Shown here: positions 43,469-51,554 of the stretch, piece after piece
Layout of the letters: each line of letters starts with the position of its first letter
How positions within the stretch are numbered: the stretch's first letter is position 1
DNA from: Thermococcus sp. JdF3
GTDB lineage: Archaea; Methanobacteriota_B; Thermococci; Thermococcales; Thermococcaceae
Length of the DNA: 64,000 bases
Assembly: GCF_012027495.1 (NCBI RefSeq)
Contig: NZ_SNUK01000003.1
Span: 186,001-250,000 of the forward strand
Direction: 5' to 3'
Made by a program: the position numbers and the translations under genes
The notes under the pieces: generated by a model
What the model was told of the DNA's origin: nothing
Seen by the model: only the letters and a program-made list of their open reading frames with translations
The model's database searches: none

Positions 43469-44428
43469 ATGTTAGACGGTCTCATAGAGAGGATGCTCAC
43501 CGGCGACAAGCGCGCCACTGCGCGCCTCATAACCCTCGTTGAAAACGATGAGGAAAAGGCGAGGGAGATAATCTCGAAAATCTATCCCCACACGGGCAAC
43601 GCCTACATCGTTGGCATCACCGGCCCGCCCGGAGCCGGAAAGTCCACCCTTCTCGACAAGCTCATCCGCGTTGCGAGGGCGGAAGGCAAGGTCGTCGGCG
43701 TTATAGCTATAGACCCCACCTCACCCTTCACCGGCGGCGCCCTTCTCGGAGACAGGATAAGGATGCAGAGGCATTCGACTGACCCGGGCGTCTTCATCAG
43801 GAGTATGGCGACGCGCGGCTCCCTCGGGGGCCTTGCCAAGGCCACGGCCGATGCCATCAAGGTCCTCGATGCCTATGGCTGTGATGTGATCTTTGTGGAG
43901 ACCGTCGGCGTCGGCCAGATTGAGATCGACATCGTTAAGACCGCCGACACGGTCGTCCTCGTCACGGTCCCGGGTCTGGGCGACGACATACAGGCAATAA
44001 AGGCCGGGCTCATGGAAATAGCCGACGTATTCGTCATCAACAAGGCCGACAAAGAGGGGGCCGATGCCACGTACTTCGAGCTCAACATGATGCTTGACCT
44101 TGAGAAAGAGCGCTGGGAGAGACGGGGCTGGCGGCCGCGGATCGTGGAGACGGTCGCGACGACCATGCGGGGAATACGCGACCTCTGGAATGCGATCAGC
44201 GAACACAGGGAATTCCTTAAGAGGAGCGGGGAGATAGAGCAGAAGAGGCAGTTCAGGGCTGAGGAGGAAGTCAAGACGATAGTCTCGGGGAGGATATCAA
44301 GGATAGTGGGGGAGAAGCTCGGCGAGGAAGAGATTTCGTCTTTGATAGGGATGGTTGTGAGACGCGAGATCGACCCGTACTCTGCCGCGGATAGGATACT
44401 CGAAAAAGCCCTGGGGGTGAAGGCATGA
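43469..44428 (+). CDS. meaB: MeaB-type G3E GTPase, chaperone of methylmalonyl-CoA mutase
   Basis: This 319-residue P-loop GTPase has Walker [13 protein letters not shown], switch [32 protein letters not shown] (Walker B/G3 region) and the guanine-specificity motif NKAD. MeaB proteins load and protect adenosylcobalamin in the mutase. ATG 43469 follows GTGGTGGCG; the GTG at 43460 lies in the ribosome site. It lies 47 bases after the B12-binding subunit and its stop overlaps the epimerase ATG by 4 bases, which fits a joint role. Confidence 0.93.
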   Translation: MLDGLIERMLTGDKRATARLITLVENDEEKAREIISKIYPHTGNAYIVGITGPPGAGKSTLLDKLIRVARAEGKVVGVIAIDPTSPFTGGALLGDRIRMQRHSTDPGVFIRSMATRGSLGGLAKATADAIKVLDAYGCDVIFVETVGVGQIEIDIVKTADTVVLVTVPGLGDDIQAIKAGLMEIADVFVINKADKEGADATYFELNMMLDLEKERWERRGWRPRIVETVATTMRGIRDLWNAISEHREFLKRSGEIEQKRQFRAEEEVKTIVSGRISRIVGEKLGEEEISSLIGMVVRREIDPYSAADRILEKALGVKA

Positions 44429-44826
44429 TAAAGAAGATAGACCACGTTGGTATAGCCGTTAAGAACCTGGAAGAGGCCATAAAGGTCTGGGAGGGCCTCG
44501 GTCTCAAGGTGGAGGAGATCGAAGAGGTGCCCGACCAGAAGGTGAGGACCGCGATAATCCACGTCGGCGAGAGCAGGATTGAGCTCCTCGAGCCGACCGC
44601 TGAGGACTCGCCTATAGCCAAGTTCATCGCCAAGCGCGGTGAGGGAATACACCACATAGCCCTGGGTGTTGATGACATCGAGGGACAGCTTGAGAAGCTC
44701 AAGGGGGAGGGTTACAGGCTGATCGATGAACAGCCCAGGATTGGGGCTGGAGGTGCAAGGATAGCCTTCGTTCACCCGAAGGCCGTAACCGGTGTGCTTC
44801 TCGAACTGTGTGAAAGAAAAGAGTAA
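44425..44826 (+). CDS. mce: Methylmalonyl-CoA epimerase
   Basis: This 133-residue VOC-fold metalloenzyme has two beta-alpha-beta-beta-beta modules with metal ligands in KIDHVGIAV (His), [10 protein letters not shown] (His) and LLELCER (Glu). It interconverts (S)- and (R)-methylmalonyl-CoA, feeding the mutase. The start overlaps the meaB stop (ATGA). It ends the operon. Confidence 0.92.
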   Translation: MIKKIDHVGIAVKNLEEAIKVWEGLGLKVEEIEEVPDQKVRTAIIHVGESRIELLEPTAEDSPIAKFIAKRGEGIHHIALGVDDIEGQLEKLKGEGYRLIDEQPRIGAGGARIAFVHPKAVTGVLLELCERKE

Positions 44827-44911
44827 TCAAAGGAACCCACCCGGTTTTGAGGTCCCTACCCCCTTTTCCCTTTAACCCAATGGATCGTGTATTTGTCTGT
44901 TCAATCTCACG

Positions 44912-44956
44912 CAGTAACGTTTATAAGCGGATTAACAAACTTACTGTGCCCAGTAA
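44912..44956 (+). promoter_or_regulatory. Promoter region of the DUF835 gene with repeated CAGTAA/TTACTG half-sites
   Basis: CAGTAA (44912-44917) borders the TATA box TTTATAAG (44920-44927), and TTACTG-TGCC-CAGTAA (44941-44956) is a perfect 6+4+6 inverted repeat just downstream, around the expected transcription start. Three copies of one hexamer around a promoter suggest an operator. Little else is seen in the 176-base gap. Confidence 0.4.
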
Positions 44957-45002
44957 TAGGATGTAGATTAAAACCTAGTGAATCCGTACGAAGTGATGAC
45001 TT

Positions 45003-45428
45003 ATGCGGTTTAGGGGGCGACCCCTTAAGAAAGACTCAAAGATACTGGATTACCGGCGTCTCGACGAGATTCTGAAGAAAAACCCCAACAAAGGAAAGAT
45101 TCTCATAACCCGGAGGCCCCCCTTTGAGGTCAGCCGCCCCAACGTCTATCTGATGTGGATCACCAAAGTCTCCCACCCTAACGCGGTATCACCTTCGAAG
45201 CTCCATGCCATCGAGCAGATGGTGTGGGAGCAACTCCAGGATGAGGACGTGGACGTCATTCTAGACGCCATAGAGTACCTCATGATAGAGAACGGGGTCG
45301 AGCCGACGCTCAGGTTCGTCAGCAAGCTTCGGGACATGACCCTTCTCACGGACTCCGAGTTTTACGTCACCGTCAGCGACGGCCTCGACAGCAGGGTTCT
45401 GAACATCCTCCGCAGGATAGTCGAGTGA
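45003..45428 (+). CDS. DUF835-family protein
   Basis: This 141-residue protein carries the features of archaeal DUF835 (PF05763): GKILITRRPPFEV, then ITKVSHPNAVSPSKLHAIEQM, and the central DVILDAIEYLMIENG with a conserved LRDMTLLTDS segment. These domains often occur fused to sensor or signalling proteins; here it stands alone, soluble and without an anchor. Role unknown. ATG 45003 follows GTGATGACTT after a leader of about 55 bases. Confidence 0.7.
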   Translation: MRFRGRPLKKDSKILDYRRLDEILKKNPNKGKILITRRPPFEVSRPNVYLMWITKVSHPNAVSPSKLHAIEQMVWEQLQDEDVDVILDAIEYLMIENGVEPTLRFVSKLRDMTLLTDSEFYVTVSDGLDSRVLNILRRIVE

Positions 45429-45523
45429 GCACGCAGCCGAGTACTTCCCGCCCAGGGACGGGGCTTTCAAAAGGAGTAAAGTTATATAACCCTCTTCGCC
45501 ATTCTCCCGTTTAGGTGTAGGGC

Positions 45524-48500
45524 ATGCCGTACATTGAGAAGATTGAAATGAAAGGCTTCAAATCTTACGGTAACAGGAAAGTCGTCGTTCCGCTTTCTAA
45601 AGGATTCACAGCGATCGTTGGTGCCAACGGTTCTGGAAAGAGCAACATCGGTGACGCCGTGCTCTTCGTTCTCGGTGGCCTGTCCGCCAAGGCGATGCGT
45701 GCCACGAGGATAAGCGACCTCATATTCGCGGGTACCAAGACGGAAGCGCCGGCAAAGTACGCTGAGGTTGCCATGTACTTCAACAATGAGGACAGGGGAT
45801 TTCCCATCGACGAGGACGAGGTCGTTATAAAGCGGCGCGTCTATCCCGACGGCAGGAGCACCTACTGGCTCAATGGAAAGAGGACGAGCAGGAGCGACAT
45901 CCTCGACGTCCTCAGCGCGGCGATGATTTCCCCAGAGGGATACAACCTCGTTCTGCAGGGGGACATCACCAAGTTCATCAAGATGAGTCCCACCGAGAGG
46001 AGGATGCTCATAGACGAAATCTCCGGCATAGCGGAGTACGATGCCAAGAAGGAGAAGGCCCTGAAGGAGCTCAAGCAGGCGGAGGAGAACCTCGCGAGGG
46101 TCGATCTGCTCATCCGCGAGGTCAAGACCCAGCTCGACAAGCTTGAGAAGGAGAGAAACGACGCGCTCCGCTACCTTGACCTCAAGGACCGCGTCGAGAG
46201 GGCAAAGGTCACGCTCCTCCTCGGCGAGATAAGAAAGCTCGAGTCCCTGATAGAGGAGAGCAACCTGCGCGACAAGGAGATAGAGGCGGAGATAGCCGCC
46301 ATGGAGGCCCGCCTCACGGATATCGCCAGGGAGATCGTGGCGAGGGAGAAGGAGCTGAACACGATCGAAAGGGAGCTCGAGGAAAAGAGCGAGGACGGCA
46401 TCCTTGAGGTAACCAGAAAGATAAGCGAGGTCAAGTCCAAGATAGAGATGGCGGGAAAGAACATCGAGCTGGCCAGGAAGGAAATCGAGGACGGCCAGCA
46501 CCGCCTTGCCAAGGCAAAGGAGGAGCTCAAGAAGGTTTCCGAGGAAATAGAGAAGAGCAGAAATGCCATAAGCCGCTGGAGCAAGAGACGCGAGAAGCTC
46601 AGGGCGGAAATAAAGGAGAAGGAAGTCATCAAGAACGAGCTGGTTGTTAAACTGGGCGAGATAGACCGGGATTTTGCCATCGCGAAGCAGGACTTTGACC
46701 GCGTGGTCGAGGAGCTGGAGGAGGCCAAAAAGGAGCTCTACATGAAGGAGAGCGATATCAAGAAGTTCGAGGAGGAAATAGAGCGCGCAAGGGGCAGGAT
46801 AGCCCAGAACAACGCAAAGAAAGTCGCGCTCAAGTCCAAGATCGATGAGGCCAAAAGCGCCCTTGAGACCAAACGCTCGGAGCTTGGAGAGGTAGAGGGC
46901 AGGATGGGCAGGGCCGAGGCGAGGCTGAAGAAGGCCGAGAAGGAGCTGGAGGAGAAGAGCAGAAAGCTCAAGAAGATCGAGGGCGAACTCTCAAAAGCCA
47001 GGGAGGAGCTCATCAAAGCCGAGGCGCAGCGCGAGGTCCGCGGGAACCGTGCTATAGAATTCCTCAAGGCTCAGAACATCCCGGGCCTCTACGGCTCCCT
47101 CGGTGAGCTGATCACCGTTCGTGATGAGAGCTACGCCCTGGCCGTCGAGGTCGCCCTCGGTGGAAGCTACGATCACGTGGTCGTGGAGGACGACCGCGTT
47201 GCCGAGAAAGCCATAAGGCTGCTCAAGGAGAAGAAGCTCGGCAGGCTAACTTTTCTCCCCCTCAACAAGATAAAGCCGCGCTCCATGAAGGGGGAGCCCG
47301 CCCTCGGGGTTCCGGCCCTGGACGTCGTTCAGTACGACCCGCGCTTCAGAAACGCGGTGGCCCATGCCCTCGGGGACACGCTGATAGTGAACGACATGGA
47401 TGAGGCCAGGGCTGTCGGCATAGGGAAGGTCCGCATGGTGACCCTTGGAGGGGAACTCCTCGAGCGGAGCGGGGCGATAACCGGTGGTCACTACAGGCTG
47501 AGGGGGAAGCTCGGGGTAAACGTGGACGAGATAAGGAAAAGGGTGGAGAAGCTCGAACGTGAGAAAGAGGCCCTGGAATCGGCCGTTAATGCCCTTAGGG
47601 TTGAGGTTAAGGGTCTTCAGAACGAGCTCTTTGAGCTCCGCATGAAGAGGAGTGAGCTGAGCAAGGATCTCCAGGTGACCCAGCGTGAGATGGATCGCCT
47701 CCTTGCGGAGGACAGGGCCCTCAGGGAGGAAATCAGAGAGAACGAGGCCCTCATAGAGGCCCTGGAAAAGAAGATTCATGATACCCGGGGCGAGATGGCA
47801 AAGCTCCGCGGCAGGATTGAGCGGCTGGAGAAGAAGAGGACGAAGCTGAAGAAGGCCCTGGAGAACCCGGAGGCCAGGGAACTGAACCAGAAGATCAGGG
47901 AGGTCGAGGCCGAGATAAGCAAGCTCCGCGAGGAGCTCGGCAAGGTCGAGAGCAAACTGGAGGGCCTCGACGTCAGGATAAACGAGGAGCTGCTCCCGAG
48001 GAGGGCGGATCTGGAGGAGGAGATAGAGGGCCTGATCAACAGGATAAACGCTCTCAGGGCCAACATCGAGGAGAACGAGAGGGCCATAACAGACTTTGAG
48101 GCCGAGCTGGAGGAGCTCAAGAAGGCGGAGGAGAACGTCAAGGATGAGCTCAAGGAGCTCCGTGAGAGACGCGAGAGGCTCAAGAACGAGATCATCGATC
48201 TACGCGCCGAGAAGGACGAACTGAGCTCCAAGCTTCAGGAGCTCCGCATAGAGGCAAACACCCTCAAGATAAAGCTCGCACAGTACGAGGCCGCGCTGAA
48301 GGAGAAGAGGGACGAGCTGAAGCACTTTGACCCCAAGCTCATAAAGAGTATCAAGGAAGTGCCGCTCGAGCTCGAGGCGCTCCGCGAGCAGATAGAGAAA
48401 ATGGAGGAGGAGATACGCGCCCTCGAACCGGTCAACATGAAGGCCATCGAGGACTTCGAGGTCGTTGAAAGACGCTACCTTGAGCTGAAGAGCAAGCGCG

Positions 48501-49090
48501 AGCAGGTCATCGCCGAGAAGGAGAGCATAGAGGAGTTCATCGAGGAGATAGAGGGCCAGAAGAAGCAGGTCTTCCTCCAGACCCTCAACGAGATAGCCAG
48601 GAACTTCTCGGAGCTCTTCGCCAAGCTCTCCCCGGGAGGAAGCGCAAGGCTCATCCTTGAGAACGAGGACGATCCCTTCGCTGGAGGCCTTGAAATTGAG
48701 GCCAAGCCTGCCGGAAAGGACGTTAAGCGCATAGAGGCCATGAGCGGCGGCGAGAAAGCTCTAACGGCTTTGGCATTCGTGTTCGCCATACAGCGCTACA
48801 AGCCGGCACCGTTCTACCTCTTCGATGAAATCGATGCCCACCTCGACGACGCCAACGTCAAGCGCGTTGCCGACCTCATCAAGGAGGCCTCCCAGAACAG
48901 CCAGTTCATAGTCGTTACCCTGAGGGACGTCATGATGGCCAACGCGGACAAGATAATCGGGGTCAGCATGAGAAAGGGCGTCTCGCGCGTCGTTGCCCTC
49001 AGCCTCGAGAAGGCCATGAAGATACTGGAAGAAGCGAGGAAGAGGAGTGAGGCCGAGCACGCGGAGATGTTCGGCCACCTGGGCGGGTGA
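45524..49090 (+). CDS. smc: SMC chromosome condensation ATPase
   Basis: This 1188-residue protein has Walker A GANGSGKSN (about residue 33), long coiled coils, and a hinge (about 510-660: GLYGSLGELITV to GAITGGHYR). The C-lobe has the signature MSGGEKALTALAF (about 1072) and Walker B LFDEIDAHLDD (about 1097). It dimerises at the hinge and with ScpA forms the archaeal condensin-like complex. Promoter AGTTATATAAC at about 45479 and site TAGGTGTAGGG precede ATG 45524. A HEPN/MNT pair lies between smc and its partner scpA. Confidence 0.96.
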   Translation: MPYIEKIEMKGFKSYGNRKVVVPLSKGFTAIVGANGSGKSNIGDAVLFVLGGLSAKAMRATRISDLIFAGTKTEAPAKYAEVAMYFNNEDRGFPIDEDEVVIKRRVYPDGRSTYWLNGKRTSRSDILDVLSAAMISPEGYNLVLQGDITKFIKMSPTERRMLIDEISGIAEYDAKKEKALKELKQAEENLARVDLLIREVKTQLDKLEKERNDALRYLDLKDRVERAKVTLLLGEIRKLESLIEESNLRDKEIEAEIAAMEARLTDIAREIVAREKELNTIERELEEKSEDGILEVTRKISEVKSKIEMAGKNIELARKEIEDGQHRLAKAKEELKKVSEEIEKSRNAISRWSKRREKLRAEIKEKEVIKNELVVKLGEIDRDFAIAKQDFDRVVEELEEAKKELYMKESDIKKFEEEIERARGRIAQNNAKKVALKSKIDEAKSALETKRSELGEVEGRMGRAEARLKKAEKELEEKSRKLKKIEGELSKAREELIKAEAQREVRGNRAIEFLKAQNIPGLYGSLGELITVRDESYALAVEVALGGSYDHVVVEDDRVAEKAIRLLKEKKLGRLTFLPLNKIKPRSMKGEPALGVPALDVVQYDPRFRNAVAHALGDTLIVNDMDEARAVGIGKVRMVTLGGELLERSGAITGGHYRLRGKLGVNVDEIRKRVEKLEREKEALESAVNALRVEVKGLQNELFELRMKRSELSKDLQVTQREMDRLLAEDRALREEIRENEALIEALEKKIHDTRGEMAKLRGRIERLEKKRTKLKKALENPEARELNQKIREVEAEISKLREELGKVESKLEGLDVRINEELLPRRADLEEEIEGLINRINALRANIEENERAITDFEAELEELKKAEENVKDELKELRERRERLKNEIIDLRAEKDELSSKLQELRIEANTLKIKLAQYEAALKEKRDELKHFDPKLIKSIKEVPLELEALREQIEKMEEEIRALEPVNMKAIEDFEVVERRYLELKSKREQVIAEKESIEEFIEEIEGQKKQVFLQTLNEIARNFSELFAKLSPGGSARLILENEDDPFAGGLEIEAKPAGKDVKRIEAMSGGEKALTALAFVFAIQRYKPAPFYLFDEIDAHLDDANVKRVADLIKEASQNSQFIVVTLRDVMMANADKIIGVSMRKGVSRVVALSLEKAMKILEEARKRSEAEHAEMFGHLGG

Positions 49091-49095
49091 GCTCG

Positions 49096-49500
49096 ATGTT
49101 TGACAGGGAGGAATTCGAGCGATGGCTCTCCCAGGCCGAGTACACCCTCAGGAGTGCTGAAAACGACATGAAGTCTGGGTTCTATTCGTGGGCATGCTTC
49201 AAGGCACAGCAGGCCGCGGAGTATGCCGTCAAGGCCCTGCTATTTGGGCTTGGAATCATGGCGTACGGTCACTCAATAAAGAGGCTACTCGACGTGCTCT
49301 CTAAAGAGGTCGATGTTCCAGAGGAACTCTTTGACAGCGCCAGATTGCTGGACCGGCATTACATCCCCCCGAGGTACCCGGATGCGTATATAGAGGGCGC
49401 CCCCCATGAGTACTACGGGGAAAAAGATGCCGTGGAGGCCATCAACTCATCGCTCGCGATAATAGCCTTCGTCAGGAGGGTTGCCGATGAGGCCCAGTGA
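49096..49500 (+). CDS. HEPN-domain protein (toxin of HEPN/MNT pair)
   Basis: This 134-residue, all-helical protein has the HEPN layout: WLSQAEYTLRSAENDMKSGFYSWACFKAQQAAEYAVKALL, then RLLDRHY. The last matches the RX4-6H ribonuclease motif (Arg, four residues, His), so an RNase toxin is likely. ATG 49096 follows GGGCGGGTGAGCTCG and lies 5 bases after the smc stop. Its end overlaps the MNT gene by 14 bases. In the best-known pairs the MNT protein AMPylates the HEPN toxin. Confidence 0.85.
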   Translation: MFDREEFERWLSQAEYTLRSAENDMKSGFYSWACFKAQQAAEYAVKALLFGLGIMAYGHSIKRLLDVLSKEVDVPEELFDSARLLDRHYIPPRYPDAYIEGAPHEYYGEKDAVEAINSSLAIIAFVRRVADEAQ

Positions 49501-49906
49501 CATTCCCTACGGGCGGGAAATCCGGGAGTACGTTGAGGCCATCAAAAAGGCCCTCAATCCAAAACTGATACTTCTGTATGGCTCCGTTGCCAGGGGGACG
49601 TTCGGCCTGGGAAGCGACGTGGACGTTCTGGTGGTTGCGGAGGACCTTCCCAGGAATCCGAACGAGCGTCTGAGACTTCTCTACGACCTCGACAGAACCC
49701 GCGCTCCGATTGATGCGAAGGCCTACACCCCGGGGGAGGTCAGAAAAATGCTCCTCAGGGGGCATCCACTCATACTCGACGCCCTGTCCGATGGGAAGGT
49801 TCTCTACGCTGATGAGGAATATCTTGAGGAACTGACGGCGATGTTCAACGCCGTCAGAAGAAAGTTCCGCCGTTTTGAGCGGGGTTGGATTAGAATTGAG
49901 AGGTGA
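49487..49906 (+). CDS. MNT-type nucleotidyltransferase (antitoxin of HEPN/MNT pair)
   Basis: This 139-residue minimal nucleotidyltransferase has GSVARGTFGLGSDVDVLV, the GS-X10-DxD active site, with a third carboxylate (Asp in APIDAKAY). It should transfer AMP to the HEPN partner and neutralise it. ATG 49487 lies inside the HEPN gene. It ends 5 bases before the scpA ATG, so all four genes from smc to scpA look co-transcribed. Confidence 0.85.
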   Translation: MRPSDIPYGREIREYVEAIKKALNPKLILLYGSVARGTFGLGSDVDVLVVAEDLPRNPNERLRLLYDLDRTRAPIDAKAYTPGEVRKMLLRGHPLILDALSDGKVLYADEEYLEELTAMFNAVRRKFRRFERGWIRIER

Positions 49907-49911
49907 AACTC

Positions 49912-50571
49912 ATGGAATCCCGTCGCGAGGAGGAAATAACGCCCGTTGACATTCTCCTCCAGCTCGTCACCATGGGGAAGGTTGACCCCTGGAACATCGA
50001 CATCGTGGATTTGACCGAGAAGTACATCGAGAGACTCAGGGAGATGAAGGAGCTCGACCTCCGCGTCTCCGCCAGGGCCATCCTCGCCGCATCCATACTC
50101 GTCAGGATGAAGAGCGAGGCCCTGCTCTACGGCGACGAGGAGGAAGAGGAGGAGCACGAGGAGAAGCTCCACGTTGATGTCGAGCCGCTGGCCCCGCCCC
50201 TCCGCAGGGTGGAGCGCTACTACACCTTCGACGACCTCCTGGACGCCCTCATGGATGCCCTTGAGGAGGCTGAGAAGAGAAAGCCGCGGAAGAAAAAGAA
50301 GGTCGAGATTGAAGAGGAGGTCTTCGTCGTCGATGACTTCCGCGTTGACATCGAGAAGCACGTCTACCGCCTCCACGAGATAGTCGTGAACATGTACCGG
50401 GAAACAAGGGAGCCAATAAACTTCTGGGACCTGGTGTTCGACCCGACGCCGAAGATAGTAGCCAGAACCTTCCTCTACCTCCTCTTCCTCTCCAACATGG
50501 GGAAGGTGGACCTCATTCAGGAGGAGCCCTTTGGGGAGATACTGGTCGTGCCCGTGGGGGAGAGCGCCTAG
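49912..50571 (+). CDS. scpA: ScpA segregation/condensation protein (kleisin)
   Basis: This 219-residue protein has an N-terminal helical domain with [22 protein letters not shown], typical of ScpA, and an acidic middle ([11 protein letters not shown], later basic KPRKKKKVE). The C-terminal winged-helix domain ([34 protein letters not shown]) contacts the SMC head. ATG 49912 follows AGGTGAAACTC. It overlaps the converging next gene by 4 bases. Confidence 0.9.
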   Translation: MESRREEEITPVDILLQLVTMGKVDPWNIDIVDLTEKYIERLREMKELDLRVSARAILAASILVRMKSEALLYGDEEEEEEHEEKLHVDVEPLAPPLRRVERYYTFDDLLDALMDALEEAEKRKPRKKKKVEIEEEVFVVDDFRVDIEKHVYRLHEIVVNMYRETREPINFWDLVFDPTPKIVARTFLYLLFLSNMGKVDLIQEEPFGEILVVPVGESA

Positions 50572-50999
50572 TCCGCGCATTCCCTCTCGCTTTTCTTCGC
50601 CGGCCGCAGGGTTATCGCAAGCAGCGGCGGGGCGCTGCCTATGTAAATGCTCCGCTTCTCCCTGTTGATATAGAAGCAGTACTCGCCGTCCGGGACGGAC
50701 TCGAGAAACTTTCTGGGGATGGTTTCTCTGGCGGTTCTCCCATCGAGAAAAACGCACTCATAGGCTCTGGAGATGCCCCCAACGCGCTCTTTTATTTCCT
50801 CGAGTGGAAGTCTCTCGCAGTCGAGCCTGGAGCAGACCAGACTCTTTGTCCCGTCCGTGAAGATTACGATACCCCTGTTTACATCGATCCTCCTCGAGCG
50901 GTCCAGGAATGCCCACAGCAGAGGGTAGAATCTCTCGGGTTTCCTGTTCTTTGCCAGCCTCTTGATCAGCCTTTCCCTTGCGTGTCTCGTGAGGAGCAT
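50568..50999 (-). CDS. Conserved-looking hypothetical protein, unknown function
   Basis: I do not recognise this 143-residue soluble protein. The N-terminus is basic ([20 protein letters not shown]), the core is beta-rich ([28 protein letters not shown]), and cysteines occur at CSRLDC, YECVF, EYCFY and near the end. ATG 50999 is about 25 bases after GGATTTAAGC on its strand, so the mRNA is probably leaderless. The start-region basic helix might bind RNA or DNA, but that is a guess. Confidence 0.65.
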   Translation of the reverse strand: MLLTRHARERLIKRLAKNRKPERFYPLLWAFLDRSRRIDVNRGIVIFTDGTKSLVCSRLDCERLPLEEIKERVGGISRAYECVFLDGRTARETIPRKFLESVPDGEYCFYINREKRSIYIGSAPPLLAITLRPAKKSERECAD

Positions 51000-51043
51000 G
51001 GTGATCGATGGGGCGAGCGGCTTAAATCCTTTGCCTGTTCCCA

Positions 51044-51101
51044 GTGTACGTACCTATGTTTGTACACATGTAGGTTCTGACTACGGAGTAAAGTATTTAA
51101 A
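51044..51101. promoter_or_regulatory. Divergent promoter region with interleaved inverted repeats
   Basis: GTGTAC (51044-51049) faces GTACAC (51062-51067), and ACCTA (51052-51056) faces TAGGT (51071-51075); the two interleave. TATTTAAA at 51094-51101 is the TATA box of the + strand gene, and TTAAAT near 51022 serves the minus-strand gene. The repeats therefore sit between the two promoters. Confidence 0.4.
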
Positions 51102-51134
51102 GGGAACGACGTAGATAACAGTGTGGTGAAGGGG

Positions 51135-51551
51135 ATGCGAGGCAAAGTGTACGCAGGATTTTTTGTGGCGTTTTCGGTTCTTGATATGCTTACAACCTGG
51201 TTTGGCGTGAGTAGAGGGTTCTCCGAGGCAAATCCCGTCATAGCCCAGAGGATCTCAGACCCCGCCCTTTTCTTCGGAAGCTTTGCCCTCTTCACGGCCC
51301 TGGGTGTTGCCCTGATCCTTGCATCCTCCGCCTTAACAGGCATCTCCAGTGTCTTCGGATACTTCCCCGCGGTCTTCGTGCTTCTTAAAGCCGCCCCCGC
51401 GGTCAACAACCTCTACCTGCTATTCGGCTTTGGATTCCTGATACCGTTCGTTCCAGTGCTTCCTCTCGCGGCGATGCTCATTGCCGGGTCCGAAAAGCCC
51501 GCATCCACCCGGGACGTCAGGAAAGCTTTTATTCGCTCCCTCCAAGCTTAA
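51135..51551 (+). CDS. Small DUF5658-like membrane protein
   Basis: This 138-residue protein has four hydrophobic segments and the motif DMLTTWFGVSRGFSEANPV, as in DUF5658 membrane proteins (D..TT...G...E.NP). Function unknown. ATG 51135 follows GGTGAAGGGG; GTG codons at 51123 and 51126 fall within the ribosome site. It ends 3 bases before the hef ATG, so it may be co-transcribed with hef. Confidence 0.7.
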   Translation: MRGKVYAGFFVAFSVLDMLTTWFGVSRGFSEANPVIAQRISDPALFFGSFALFTALGVALILASSALTGISSVFGYFPAVFVLLKAAPAVNNLYLLFGFGFLIPFVPVLPLAAMLIAGSEKPASTRDVRKAFIRSLQA

Positions 51552-51554
51552 ACC

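Noticed and set aside
44887-45075. 62-codon ORF ahead of the DUF835 gene
   Set aside because: It crosses the TATA box and inverted repeats and overlaps the real gene in another frame.
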